A DNA stretch of 64,000 nt from Calvatia gigantea (Eukaryota > Basidiomycota > Agaricomycetes > Agaricales > Lycoperdaceae): NCBI GenBank assembly GCA_025093985.1, contig JACAAK010000001.1, forward strand, positions 372,001 to 436,000. The letters run 5' to 3'. A program made the translations under genes and the position numbers. Below the pieces are notes generated by a model that saw only the letters and a list, made by a program, of their open reading frames with translations, made no database searches and was not told where the DNA came from. Numbering within the stretch: position 1 is the stretch's first letter; each line of letters starts with the position of its first letter. Shown in pieces: positions 18,883-29,283 of this stretch.

Positions 18883-19153
18883 TGTTGGAATATAGGTAGA
18901 CTTCCATTATCTTTTTCTTACAGTAGATAATCACTTTGCTATCACGTGACATCACACTCATTCGCTGGCCTCATACCTTGCACACCCTCAGTCTCGTTCC
19001 ACGTCGACTGAGGGTAAGCAAACCATTGTTCTCCATTGTACACACTAGCTAACTCATTCCGTAGTCTATCCTAGGTAATTACACAATCTAATATAGTCTC
19101 GTTCCACGTCAACTGAGGTCTATCCTAGCCCTGCACGTCATATCTTTCCTTTA
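18883..19153 (+). repeat. 3' LTR of copia B
   Basis: 271 bp, preceded by the purine tract taagggggtg (18873-18882) and followed by the duplication gttcc. Confidence 0.93.
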
Positions 19154-19411
19154 GTTCCTGGACCTGGCCTACAGTGACTTCATCACTGATATCACACACA
19201 TTGGCATCAGAGTTGTCCTCTTCAACAGCTTCCTCAATGAACCACTCCCCTTCAAGATCACCTATTTCCATTGTTATCGACGTAGACACCCAATCATCAT
19301 TGTCATCTACCCTGGTATCTGACTCATCATCTTTGGCACCAATCTCTACAGCAAGAGACTCATTGAAGTCATCTTCAACAATGTTAGCCAAACTACTACT
19401 GCCACCCTTTC
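19154..19411 (-). pseudogene. Copia C gag, middle part (copy C1 right of B)
   Basis: The minus frame carries the acidic part of C Gag (AVEEDNSDANVCDISDEV), nearly identical to the equivalent stretch of 3461-3718. It ends abruptly at 19411, where the H LTR of gypsy D begins. The rest of this gag and its 5' LTR do not appear to the right of D; their counterpart is at 3461-5080. Confidence 0.85.
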
Positions 19412-20036
19412 TGTTACGTGCGTTACCTTACTTCGCAACCGGGCCTGGATCGTCTCCACTCAGGGAGAGGTTCAACGCTATAGCCCAGGAGTATTTGACA
19501 AGTCTCAATGACTTCTGTGCAGGCTTCGGATCGCTCCCTCGAGTAGAAGCTCGCGCTTGCCTGAGAAGTCCAAGTTAAATGTCACTGCAGTCCCCAAGGT
19601 TGTTAGCCTTGTAGCAGACGAGCGAAGATAAGGAAGCTTGTTACTAGAATAACCTAAAGTAATACAAAGTACTACTTAAGGTTTATATACTAGCTACGAA
19701 TAAGAGATGAGAGATTACGTAGTAAGTAAATATGAGTCAATGAGAACTACTACGGGTTAATTGGTAATCTAAGGAATCATAGGGATAGGTGAAATGAATA
19801 GAAGAACGAGCACGAGTCATAAGAAGACGGAGTCAGGTAAAGAGAAGTACAATGGTGGAAAAGATGAAGGTGAAACAGGAACATGACTCAGAATGAGTCA
19901 TAAGAAGCAAAGGTAGAAGTACATGTGATAAATAAATAAAGAACGGACCGGGGTATACAGGAAGAAGAAGGGAAAGTCCGTACGGAAGGTTAATACGTTA
20001 ATGCGGAGAGTCCGGGGGTGTGGTAAGTTTGTAACA
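19412..20036 (-). repeat. 3' LTR of gypsy D1
   Basis: 625 bp, TGTTACAAACTTACC...CACGTAACA on the minus strand. Confidence 0.95.
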
Positions 20037-20068
20037 TTAGCCCGTCTCTAGGTAAATTACTCCGAAAT

Positions 20069-21886
20069 TTACGCAGATAGGACTGAGTAGTCCAAAGATA
20101 CGCCATCGTCGTAATATTTGTCGTCGAAGGCATCGCGGGGGTTTTCCAATACTTGTTCTTGGAATCGTTGTTTCATATTTTCGACAGCTTGGACGTGGTC
20201 AACGTATTTTGGGCAATCTTCTGGTTTGTGTTTCGGATTGAGAGTTTCGCAGAGTCGGCAGAAGTATTGGGGGCAGGTCCAGCGGTAATGGCCAGGGCGG
20301 GTTTTTCGACAGATGGGACAAGTGGTATGGGCACAATCACTGGCCCAGTGACCTATGGCAGGGAGGTGAAGTTTGGCACATTTTTCGCAAAAGGCCTTCG
20401 GGTCGAAGTTCGGGTTGTTCATAGCTCGGGGTTGGGTTGGGGTTCTTCCTCGTCCTGAGTTAGGGCCGAGGGGTTTTCGAATAGACTTCTGAGGCTCAGA
20501 AGTTGGTCCAGTTGGCCCATTAAGTTGTGTATGGCCGTTTTGAATCGTTCGGGTGGGATGTGTCCGTCTGGATGGGAGAGATGTGGAGGAGGAAGGTACA
20601 TGCGGTTCAGGGGAGGAGTTTCTCGTGGGGGAATCGGCTCGTTGGTGTGGTCTGACCTTAGAAGAGCCAGTTCGCTGGTTGGGTGGGATAGGCTTAACGC
20701 TATGCTCGTTGAGGTAGCGGGCGTAAGCCTGAGGTAATCCAAGGCTTCGTGATGCCTGGATAAATAGGGCCGCTCGATCGGTAGCGTGCTCATAATCCCG
20801 AGAAAGATGTTCGAGCTGTGAAATAGCGTCGCAGATAAAGCGCCAGTGATTTCGCTGATTGGCATTATGTAAATATTCAGTGCGGAAGCGAGTTCGATGG
20901 CCTCCCTTGAGGACCATCGTGCGGAGGGATCCCTCAGATGAGAAATCAGTTCTAGCCCATAACTCCATGGGCGAAGGTCTATTGTTCGTAGAGGGGGGGT
21001 CGGGGGAGAAGCTGCTTCGTCTGTCGGGGTCTCGATCGGATGGGTTGGCTGCGATGTAACCCGCGGCCGAGTGTTCAGTGGGGTGTAGTTCGTCCCAGGC
21101 TGACCTGGGGGGTTTCGGATTGACAGTGGCAGTTGTGGGGGACTTTGGAGAGGGGCCGGCGGTAGAGGGGGGAATGTGTCGTTGGTCGAGGACAGGAAGT
21201 TCTGCCCTAACAGATTTCAGGATCCCAGCTCGCTCCGAGGGGAGTGTTGGGGTGGGGTTGTCGGCCTGGATTGGGTAGACATACTTTGGTTTTGGCGACC
21301 AGAGGAGCCGCTGTGGGGTTGACTTCGTATCGTAGGTGGCGGTATGGGGAGTGGTTCCGGCGACGACGTTGGAGAAAGAGACTGGCAGGTCTCTTGGCTT
21401 GGGGTTGTTGGGTGGATTTGATACGTCTGGCTGCTGGGGATGAAGTTGGGATACAGCGGAGCTGCTTCCCATTCTTGTTGGGTAGGTGAGTCTATCCCAG
21501 GGGGTACTGGGAGATGATTCGGTGGAGGGGGGAATGTAGACGCAATCTGGACCGACGAAGACGTCGACCCAGAATTGTTTGTTCTGGTCTGCGAATTGTT
21601 GGAGCTCGTCTTTGGTAAAGACGGCATTCGGGAGGGTGATAATGGGTTTTTCAAGCAGTTCGTTAATTTGGACAGTGGGGAGAATTGGGGTTTCGTGGCC
21701 CACAGGTATGACGGTGGGAGGGTAGGATATAGAAATATGAGGGGAGGAGGGGAGAGAATGGGCTTTTCTGACTGGGGAATTGTTTTTTGTAGAGAGGGAG
21801 GAGATGGAAGAGAGGGAAGGAGAGGGGGATGAGGCTACAATAGCCGCTTTCTTTCCCTTCTTGTAGTTTTTCTGGGTTGGTGCCAT
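20069..21886 (-). CDS. Extra ORF of gypsy D1: 605-aa zinc-knuckle protein
   Basis: It has an intact ATG-to-stop frame 62 nt downstream of the pol stop and on the same strand. The N-terminal ~300 residues are rich in Pro, Ser and Thr. A helical stretch near residues 345-395 contains DAISQLEHLSRDYEHATDRA. The C terminus has three Cys/His units: C500X2CX9HX4C, C523X2CX6HX4C and C543X2CX6HX4C, followed by a short acidic tail. Such units bind zinc and usually single-stranded nucleic acid. D Gag already has its own CCHC knuckle, so this is a second, separate binding protein. It lacks protease, polymerase or envelope features. Intactness, while gag and pol carry stops, may be chance given few CGA codons or may reflect selection. 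No match to the G/J/K extra ORF is visible. Confidence 0.85.
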   Translation of the reverse strand: MAPTQKNYKKGKKAAIVASSPSPSLSSISSLSTKNNSPVRKAHSLPSSPHISISYPPTVIPVGHETPILPTVQINELLEKPIITLPNAVFTKDELQQFADQNKQFWVDVFVGPDCVYIPPSTESSPSTPWDRLTYPTRMGSSSAVSQLHPQQPDVSNPPNNPKPRDLPVSFSNVVAGTTPHTATYDTKSTPQRLLWSPKPKYVYPIQADNPTPTLPSERAGILKSVRAELPVLDQRHIPPSTAGPSPKSPTTATVNPKPPRSAWDELHPTEHSAAGYIAANPSDRDPDRRSSFSPDPPSTNNRPSPMELWARTDFSSEGSLRTMVLKGGHRTRFRTEYLHNANQRNHWRFICDAISQLEHLSRDYEHATDRAALFIQASRSLGLPQAYARYLNEHSVKPIPPNQRTGSSKVRPHQRADSPTRNSSPEPHVPSSSTSLPSRRTHPTRTIQNGHTQLNGPTGPTSEPQKSIRKPLGPNSGRGRTPTQPRAMNNPNFDPKAFCEKCAKLHLPAIGHWASDCAHTTCPICRKTRPGHYRWTCPQYFCRLCETLNPKHKPEDCPKYVDHVQAVENMKQRFQEQVLENPRDAFDDKYYDDGVSLDYSVLSA

Positions 21887-21947
21887 TGGTAGTTCGGTTT
21901 GTAGAAGTGCTGTTAAAGAATGATGGAGAAGTTGGGTGAATCCTGGA

Positions 21948-24900
21948 TTATTTATATCTTTTAGGTGGGATGGGAATTAGGTGGTGTTCTCGTTGGTATT
22001 TTCGTAACATTTCTTGGGCATGTGGTGAGAGTTGTGCTTCGTTTTCCCAAGAGTTTTCTTCGTGGCTGTAACCTTTCCATTTGATGTAGTATTCCCTTTG
22101 TTTATTCTTGGTTCTATGGTTCAAGATGCCTTCGATTTCGTATTCTTCTTCTCCTTCTATTATGTCAGGGAGAGGTGGTTGTGGGTTTGATCCATGGGTA
22201 TTGTTTTCGGTGTATTCAGAGAGAAGGGTAGCGTGGAATACGTTGTGAATTTTCCATGTTTCAGGTAGTTTCAGTCGGTAGGAGAGTGGCGATAAGACTT
22301 CTTTGATGGTAAATGGTCCGAGGCGTTTTGGTGCGATCTTGTTTGATTTGAATGGGAGTTTTAGGTTTTTCCGTTCAAGCCACACTTTTTGTCCTAGGGT
22401 GAAGGGTTTGAATTTTGCTTTGATTCGTTGCTCCATGCGTTCCATAGCTAGTTTGTGGGCAGCAATTGCTTCTCTTCGTGCATGGTCTAGGAGTTCTATT
22501 CGTTCCTCAGTAGTGGTGAAGTTTGATTCCTCTAGAATAGTGGGTATTCCATGGGGTTTTGTTCCGTACATGAGTTCAAAAGGGGTTTGTTTCCGGTCTG
22601 AATGTGTTCGTGAATTGTGAGAGAATTCGAGGATTGGGAGTGCTTTAGACCAGGAGAAGGGATTTCCTGTACAGTAGATAGATAGGTACGCTGCAATTTC
22701 CTGATTGAATCGTTCTGTTGTTCCATCCGATTGAGGATGGTAGGCTGATGAGAATGATTGGGTGATTCCAAGTCGTTTCATGAGAGCTTGACTGGAGTTT
22801 GCTCAGAATCTGGGGTCACGGTCGGAGATTATCTTGTCCAGTAGTCCGAATCTGGTGTAGACTTTGTCTATAATTATGTCGGCAATTCCTTTGGCGGTGA
22901 TTTCCTTTGTACAAGGAGTGAGAATTACCCCCTTCGTAAGTCCATGGTCCACTATGGACAGAATTGAGTCGAATCCGTGGGATTTCGGCAAGTCGGTCAG
23001 CAGATCCATAGCAATATGGGCGAATGGCCTAGTAGATATTGGTGGTGGTACCGGTTGCAATGAAGGGTGGGAAGGATTTCGGTTAATTTTGAATTGTTGG
23101 CATTCGCTGCATCCTTTAACATAATTTCGCACGAAGGTACTCATTCCTGGCCAATATACTTCAGCTTTGGCGAGGCGATAAGTTTCTTGTTCTCCAGGGT
23201 GTCCGATCGAAGGGTGGTCATGGTATCGTTGGATGACACGTCGGCGGAGTTCCATGTCTTCTGGGATGATGACCTTTCCTTCGAATGTCATAAGATGTCC
23301 GTGTGGACGGGGAATCATCCCGTATTTCGGATTTATTGCTTCTGGTGATTCTGATAGAAGTCGTTTCATGGCTTCCATGGTGATTTCGTCATATTTCGAT
23401 GATTTTACGATGTCATCCTGTAATTTCTGATCAACCATGGAGATGAACAGTTCGTCTGGTAATACAGTGATTTCCCTGAGGAATACTTCCTCGGGTAAGA
23501 CAATAACATTTTTGTTGTCATTGTCATCATCTGGGGTGTGATCTGGTCGATGTGAGAGGGCATCGGCGGCAGGTATTTTAGTTCCTGGGACGTGTTCAAT
23601 TGTGAAGTCGAAGTGTGAGAGGAAACCAAGCCATCGAGCTTGTCTTCTGGAGATATTTTGGGGTTTTCTCCAAAAGGTGAGGTTCTTGTGATCAGTTCGT
23701 ATGGTTATGCGATGTTGGGCTCCTTCTAGGTAATGTCGCCATTCTTCTAGTGCCGTGATTATGGCAAGGAGTTCCCTGTCGTGTATTTCGTAGTTTCGTT
23801 GGGTAGGATTGAATGCTTTGGATAGGAAAGCTACTGGGTGGTAGTTTCCGTTGATGTCTTGCTGTGACAAGACTGCTCCCAAGGCGTATTTTGAGGCATC
23901 GGTTTCGATAAAAAAAGGTTTTGTTTGGTCTGGCATCAGCAAAACGGGTTTCTTCATGAATTCGGATTTTAGTTGGCTGAAGGCTTCGTTTGCTTTGTGT
24001 TCCCATTCGAATTTCTTTGTTTTGGATAGAAGAGTATTAAGCGGCTGAGAGATATCGGCATAGCAATGTATGAATTTTCGGTAGAAGTTACAGAATCCCA
24101 TGAATTTTCTGACATCACGGGTAGTGCGGGGTAAGGGCCATTCTTCTATTCCACGGAGTTTGGTGTTGTCCATTTCAATCTTGTCGGGGGAGATTATCAT
24201 GCCGAGATATTCTAGATGGGTTTTATCGAATTCGCATTTTTCTAGTTTCAGGTATAGATCGTTGTCTTTCAAGATCTGGAGTGCTTCCAAGGTAAGGCGA
24301 TCCATTTCTTCCTGAGTTTTTGCGTAGATGAGAATGTCGTCCATATAGATTATAATTCCTCCTTTATCTAGCATTTTTGCGAATATGGTGTCCATCATCT
24401 TTTGGAAGGTGGCTGGGGAGTTGCACATTCCAAAGAACATGACGTTCGGTTCGTAAAGTCCGATTGGAGTTTTGAATGCAGCTTTCCATTGGTCTCCTTC
24501 TCGAATACGGATGTTGTTGTATCCGAGTTGGACGTCCATTTTCGTGAATAGTTTTGCTCCTTGAAGTTTGTCCATAATTGTTGTTATCATAGGAATAGGG
24601 TACGCGTTCTTCTTGGTATGTTTGTTTAGATAACGGTAATCCTGGCATGGTCGAAGTTTCCCGTCCTTCTTTCCTACGAAGAAGAAGGATGAGGCCATGG
24701 GAGACTCAGATTCTCGGATGTATCCTTTTCGGAGGTTTTCGTTTATGAACTTCTTGAGTTCTTCGGTTTCAAGGGGTGATAAGGGGTACGTTTTCCCTAG
24801 TTCCGGTTTGAAGGTATCCAAGAGTTCGATTTTATGGTCGTATGGCCTGGGAGGGGGGAATCGCTCGGATTTCTTCGTGTCGAAGAGTGAAGCGAATTTC

Positions 24901-25709
24901 TTGTATTTCCTGGGTACTTTTGTATCGGTTTTTGGGGTTGATTTTTGTGCGAGACTTGTAGCTTGGGTGATCTTCATATTGATTTCGAGTTCATGTGGAG
25001 TTTGAGTGATTTCGTAGAGTTCATGTTCCAAATGGAATTCGTCGAAATCAATGTTTTCCAAGTAGAGTTTGAGCTCATCGATAGAGAGTTCAGGTTCTTC
25101 CGAATGGACGATCACTTCAAAGACTTTTACAGCAAGTGGGTCAAAGTCTTCATCTAGGTAGGTGTAGCGTTCGGTATCATTCATTCCATGGATATCTAAG
25201 GCGATTTCATTGATGGTGGTAGGTCCATTTGTGGATTTTACGATTAAGGGTACGATGCTGTCGTTGTTTCGCCATTTGAATTCTTGAGTAGTCCAATTTA
25301 TGTCTGGGTTCGTTTGTTGTAGCCATGGGTATCCTAGGATTAGATCTTTGGATCCTATTCCTGAGACGTAGGCTTTGAATTGGCATTGTTTTCCATCAAT
25401 TAAAGCGTTTAATTCTACGCTTTCATAGATTGATCCATTTTCATTAGGAGTTCCATCCGCATTGGATACTTTGATAGGATGTTTGATAGGACGTGTTCGT
25501 AGTCCGTAGGTGTTTGTAAAATTCGAGGAGATGAAGTTTCCTTGGGCTCCCGAGTCAATTAGAGCGGTGACTGGGATATTTTGTAGATGGTTCTGATTGA
25601 GTTTGATAGGGAGGAAGATTGATGCTTTATTGTCCGAGGTAGGGAGTTTTATTAGATTGATTTGTGGGTCACCCAGCGATTCCTTTACAGGATCGGGTGA
25701 CGCCTTCAA
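21948..25709 (-). pseudogene. Gypsy D1 pol polyprotein, one nonsense codon
   Basis: One frame holds: retropepsin TALIDSGAQGNF (about 25560); RT with KKDGKLRPCQDYRYLNK and IIIYMDDILIYAKT (about 24345); RNase H with FIETDASKYALGAVLSQ and IRTDHKNLTFW; an HHCC integrase finger (GHPGEQETYRLAKAEVYWPG...CSECQQ); and the integrase core with SIVDHG, ISDRDPRF and SDGTTERFNQE. A GPY/F module (KRLGPFTIKEVL) and a chromodomain (YIKWKGYSHEENSW) near the C terminus follow. The single break is TGA at 22803-22805 between RF and ANSSQ, where CGA is expected. There is no ATG at the start. The frame overlaps the gag stop at a run of five T (25712-25708), so a -1 frameshift or readthrough is likely. Confidence 0.92.
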
Positions 25710-27814
25710 AAATCCCCGAAGGGCTTGAGCGTTGGATCAGAGATATATGCTTCTCTGAATTCCATTCTTTCGTCCATTGGGAGTTCTCTGATCATTGCTT
25801 GGATATCGAGTGCAGAGATCTTTCGGGTTTGATTTGGAGCGGCACCAGAGTAATTCCTGGAAGCTTGAGGTTGTGAGGGTTGTGCATAACGGGGTGGTTG
25901 CATGAATCTTCTTTGTGGCGGGTGGGGTTGTCTAGGAGGTGGTTTTTCCTTAGACAGGTTTGGGTCAGGATTTGGACAATTGTTGATAAGGTGTCCAAAT
26001 TTTCCGCAGCCTATGCATTTCCCAGCTTTGTAGCGAGCGACTTGCTCAGCAGTAAATACAGCGTTTAATTGTAGCTCCGGGTCATCCAAGTCATAGCTTT
26101 CATGAGTGTAGTCTTGCTCTGGAGGATACAGTTCTTCGTCTTCGTAAAGTGGTTCGTAGGGGTCTTGAGGTTCTGCCTGTACTTCATGTATGGTTCGTGC
26201 AGGTTGGCGATTTGGTTGAAAACGAGTGTGGTAGGTTGGTTGGAAGCGGGGTGGTTGGTAGGGGGTTGGGTTTCGAGGGAAGTTTCTAGGCCACATTGCG
26301 TCGGCTTGACGATTGACAGAGTCTCGTCATACTGCATTGGTATACCATTCAGCAATGGTTTCGGGTGGTCCTTCTTTTCTAGTCCATACTTCTCTTGCGA
26401 GATTAGGATTGAGTCCTCGTTTATATTGTTCAATTAATGCTTCATTGTCTTGAATTCCTCCGATAGATGCAAGGCGTTGGAATTCAAGATTAAAGTCTGC
26501 TGCTGAAGACTTATTTTGCTTCAATTCGTACCATTGTCTTCGTGCAGTGATTTGTTCGTCTACTGGAGTGAAGTGTTTCAAGATTTCAATTTCGAATTCT
26601 TCGAAGGTAGAGTATCTCCAAGGGATGGGCTTTCCACGGGCATCGGTAATTCGGCTCTTGTAATATTGTTCAGACCATGATCCAGCTTTTCCTTCGACCA
26701 TAAGGCCGAGGACGAATCTGATCTGTCGTTGGTCATCTGTAAACGCTCTAGAGTTCATTTCAAGATAGTTTTTGACTAGCATCCACCAGGTTTTAAATCG
26801 GGGGTTTGTTCCGTCGAAGTTTGGTGGCTTTTGTCCGATTTCTTTCGAATTCCCATTGTTTCCTACAAATTGAATGGCTGGAGTACGATGTCTTCGTCGA
26901 CCTCCTCCGTCTCTTCCAATGGAGAAAGAGGACGGAGTGAATGAACCATGGCTGGAGTTTCGTGAAGAGGGAGGGGAGGGAGAGGGCGCTCTTCCTTGTC
27001 GACCTCTACGGGGAGGATCTTCTCCTGGTGTTCTTCGTCATCCAATTCCGAAGATGGGGGTTGTAGTTCCTGATCGGGGTGGTGGTTGGTCGGTTGGTTC
27101 ATTATTTGTTTCAGTTTGCGTTTGAGTGGAAGTAGCCATGCCTTCGATCTCTGGATGAATTGGTTCTTGTGATTCAAAACCCGGGATATCTGGGTATTCG
27201 AGGGTGTCTGGAGTGTATATAAGGTGGGTTCCTTCTCGATTGAGGATGTCTTGGATGTCGGATGGATGTTTGGGCAGCTGATGGAACGTCTCATTGTCTT
27301 CGTCGTCTTCAAGGACGGATGGTAAGGTGTGAGGGTTTTCGATTCCGAATTGGGAAGGGGATACAGCTCTGGATGGTGTCTGTGGCGGTGACTCTTGAGA
27401 TGGACCTTGCTCGGGCGAATCGGGTCGAAAATAGTTGAATTTGCCACTTTGTACTGGTTTCGGTGGTTCAGGCTCAGTGGATTTTCTAGTGGGTGCTGGT
27501 AATTCTTGTAGTAGTTTTGGTTTTTGTGATCTAGTGCGTGGGGTATGATAAATCCTTTCTAGGAATGGTGCAGAAGGTCCTTCTGGTTGATGAGTTTGTT
27601 TAGGTGGGGGAGTAGTAGGAGACTCGAATGAGTGTTGGGTTGGTGTATGGAATGATCGTTCTGGGGATGAGGAAGGAGGGTGTAAGGGACGTTTCCCTTT
27701 TCGCGACGTGGTGAAGAAAGATAGATAGCGGTAGCCAGGCCCGCTCTTCTCAACGCTACTTAGCGGAGGACAGATAAACAAATCAGTGGACCCGAAGTTC
27801 CACTCTTCTTAACC
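25706..27814 (-). pseudogene. Gypsy D1 gag, two nonsense codons
   Basis: The frame shows a Pro/Ser-rich N-terminal part, a retrotransposon Gag core (FKTWWMLVKNYLEMN, FVLGLMVEGKAG, EEFEIEILKHF, YKRGLNPNLAREVW) and a CCHC knuckle CIGCGKFGHLINNC (about 26020-25980). It ends TTT TGA at 25706. Internal TGA codons at 27038-27040 and 26327-26329 sit where CGA is expected; D2 keeps CGA at the first. The open frame extends to a TAA near 27814, yet its first ATG is at 27139 (MATSTQTQ), with a G at -3 and +4. The 220 codons upstream of that ATG are conserved in D2, so a non-AUG start or splicing should be considered. Confidence 0.85.
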
Positions 27815-27916
27815 CTATTACCGGGAAGGCTTCTCAACGTCAACTGGATGGAGGGATAGTCGGCAGAAGCTGGCCGTAAGAGAATGGAGTCGTATAGAAA
27901 CGAGAGAAGGGAGGTG

Positions 27917-27926
27917 AGGTTATTCT
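27917..27926 (-). promoter_or_regulatory. Self-complementary primer-binding site of gypsy D1
   Basis: AGAATAACCT on the minus strand, two bases from the 5' LTR. It is perfectly complementary to AGGTTATTCT inside the LTR (28172-28163, minus), the predicted RNA 5' end. The 2-nt gap is the same as in the J/K family. Confidence 0.65.
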
Positions 27927-27928
27927 TA

Positions 27929-28553
27929 TGTTACGTGCGTTACCTTACTTCGCAACCGGGCCTGGATCGTCTCCACTCAGGGAGAGGTTCAACGCTATAG
28001 CCCAGGAGTATTTGACAAGTCTCAATGACTTCTGTGCAGGCTTCGGATCGCTCCCTCGAGTAGAAGCTCGCGCTTGCCTGAGAAGTCCAAGTTAAATGTC
28101 ACTGCAGTCCCCAAGGTTGTTAGCCTTGTAGCAGACGAGCGAAGATAAGGAAGCTTGTTACTAGAATAACCTAAAGTAATACAAAGTACTACTTAAGGTT
28201 TATATACTAGCTACGAATAAGAGATGAGAGATTACGTAGTAAGTAAATATGAGTCAATGAGAACTACTACGGGTTAATTGGTAATCTAAGGAATCATAGG
28301 GATAGGTGAAATGAATAGAAGAACGAGCACGAGTCATAAGAAGACGGAGTCAGGTAAAGAGAAGTACAATGGTGGAAAAGATGAAGGTGAAACAGGAACA
28401 TGACTCAGAATGAGTCATAAGAAGCAAAGGTAGAAGTACATGTGATAAATAAATAAAGAACGGACCGGGGTATACAGGAAGAAGAAGGGAAAGTCCGTAC
28501 GGAAGGTTAATACGTTAATGCGGAGAGTCCGGGGGTGTGGTAAGTTCGTAACA
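27929..28553 (-). repeat. H LTR shared by gypsy D1 (5') and D2 (3')
   Basis: 625 bp, the middle LTR of an LTR-D1-LTR-D2-LTR array. On its right D2 begins directly with sequence that lies just after the pol stop. Confidence 0.93.
28163..28206 (-). promoter_or_regulatory. D LTR promoter: TATA box and predicted RNA start
   Basis: On the minus strand TATATAAA (28206-28199) lies 27-34 nt upstream of AGGTTATTCT (28172-28163), the block complementary to the primer site. The spacing is that of a TATA-driven start, supporting self-priming from the RNA 5' end. Confidence 0.6.
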
Positions 28554-29283
28554 AGTGCTGTTAAGGAATGATGGAGAAGTTGGGTGAATCCTGGATTATT
28601 TATATCTTTTAGGTGGGATGGGAATTAGGTGGTGTTCTCGTTGGTATTTTCGTAACAGTTCTTGGGCATGTGGTAAGAATTGTGCTTCATTTTCCCAAGA
28701 GTTTTCTTCGTGGCTGTAACCTTTCCATTTGATATAGTATTCCCTTTGTTTATTCTTGGTTCTATGGTTCAAGATGCCTTCGATTTCGTATTCTTCTTCT
28801 CCTTCTATTATGTCAGGGAGAGGTGGTTGTGGGTTTGATCCATGGGTATTGTTTTCGGTGTATTCGGAGAGAAGGGTAGTGTGGAATACGTTGTGAATTT
28901 TCCATGTTTCAGGTAGTTTCAATCGGTAGGAGAGTGGCGATAAGACTTCTTTGATAGTGAATGGTCCAAGGCGTTTTGGTGCGATCTTGTTTGATTTGAA
29001 TGGGAGTTTCAGGTTTCTCCGTTCAAGCCACACTTTTTGTCCTAGGGTGAAGGGTTTGAATTTTGCTTTGATTCGTTGCTCCATGCGTTCCATAGCTAGT
29101 TTGTGGGCAGCAATTGCTTCTCTTCGTGCATGGTCTAGAAATTCTATTCGTTCTTCAGTAGTGGTGAAGTTTGATTCCTCCAGAATGGTGGGTATTCCAT
29201 GGGGTTTTGTTCCGTACATGAGTTCAAAAGGGGTTTGTTTCCGGTCTGAGTGTGTTCATGAATTGTGGGAGAATTCGAGGATT
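28554..29283 (-). pseudogene. Gypsy D2 pol C terminus (integrase tail, chromodomain)
   Basis: The minus frame from about 29219 reads YGTKPHGIPTILEE, the GPY/F module and the chromodomain, about 97% identical to D1, and ends near 28596. No extra ORF follows. The element's 3' end is joined to the LTR 40 nt after the pol stop, so the extra ORF and polypurine tract are absent. On the other side pol is cut at about 29284. Confidence 0.9.

Larger units (their letters stand above)
13845..19153 (+). mobile_element. Copia B, complete but inactivated, inserted in copia C
   Basis: 5309 bp with two 271-bp LTRs, primer site, gag-pol and polypurine tract. The target duplication gttcc lies at 13840-13844 and 19154-19158. 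The empty site is visible in copy C3 near 34668, where ggttcctggacc is uninterrupted, which proves the boundaries. The LTR ends are TG...TA, not TG...CA. Confidence 0.95.
19412..28553 (-). mobile_element. Gypsy D1, nearly intact chromovirus
   Basis: 9.1 kb with two 625-bp LTRs that I find identical except for one C/T (aagtttgtaaca against aagttcgtaaca), so the insertion is recent. The order on the minus strand is 5' LTR, self-complementary primer site, gag, pol (protease, RT, RNase H, integrase, chromodomain), 605-aa extra ORF, 3' LTR. Only three in-frame stops are seen in gag and pol, all TGA. The left target bases are ctttc in C gag. The right partner is missing because another D copy follows. 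Confidence 0.93.

Noticed and set aside
20069..21886. Envelope gene in the D extra ORF
   Set aside because: No signal peptide, membrane segment or cleavage site; three zinc knuckles instead.
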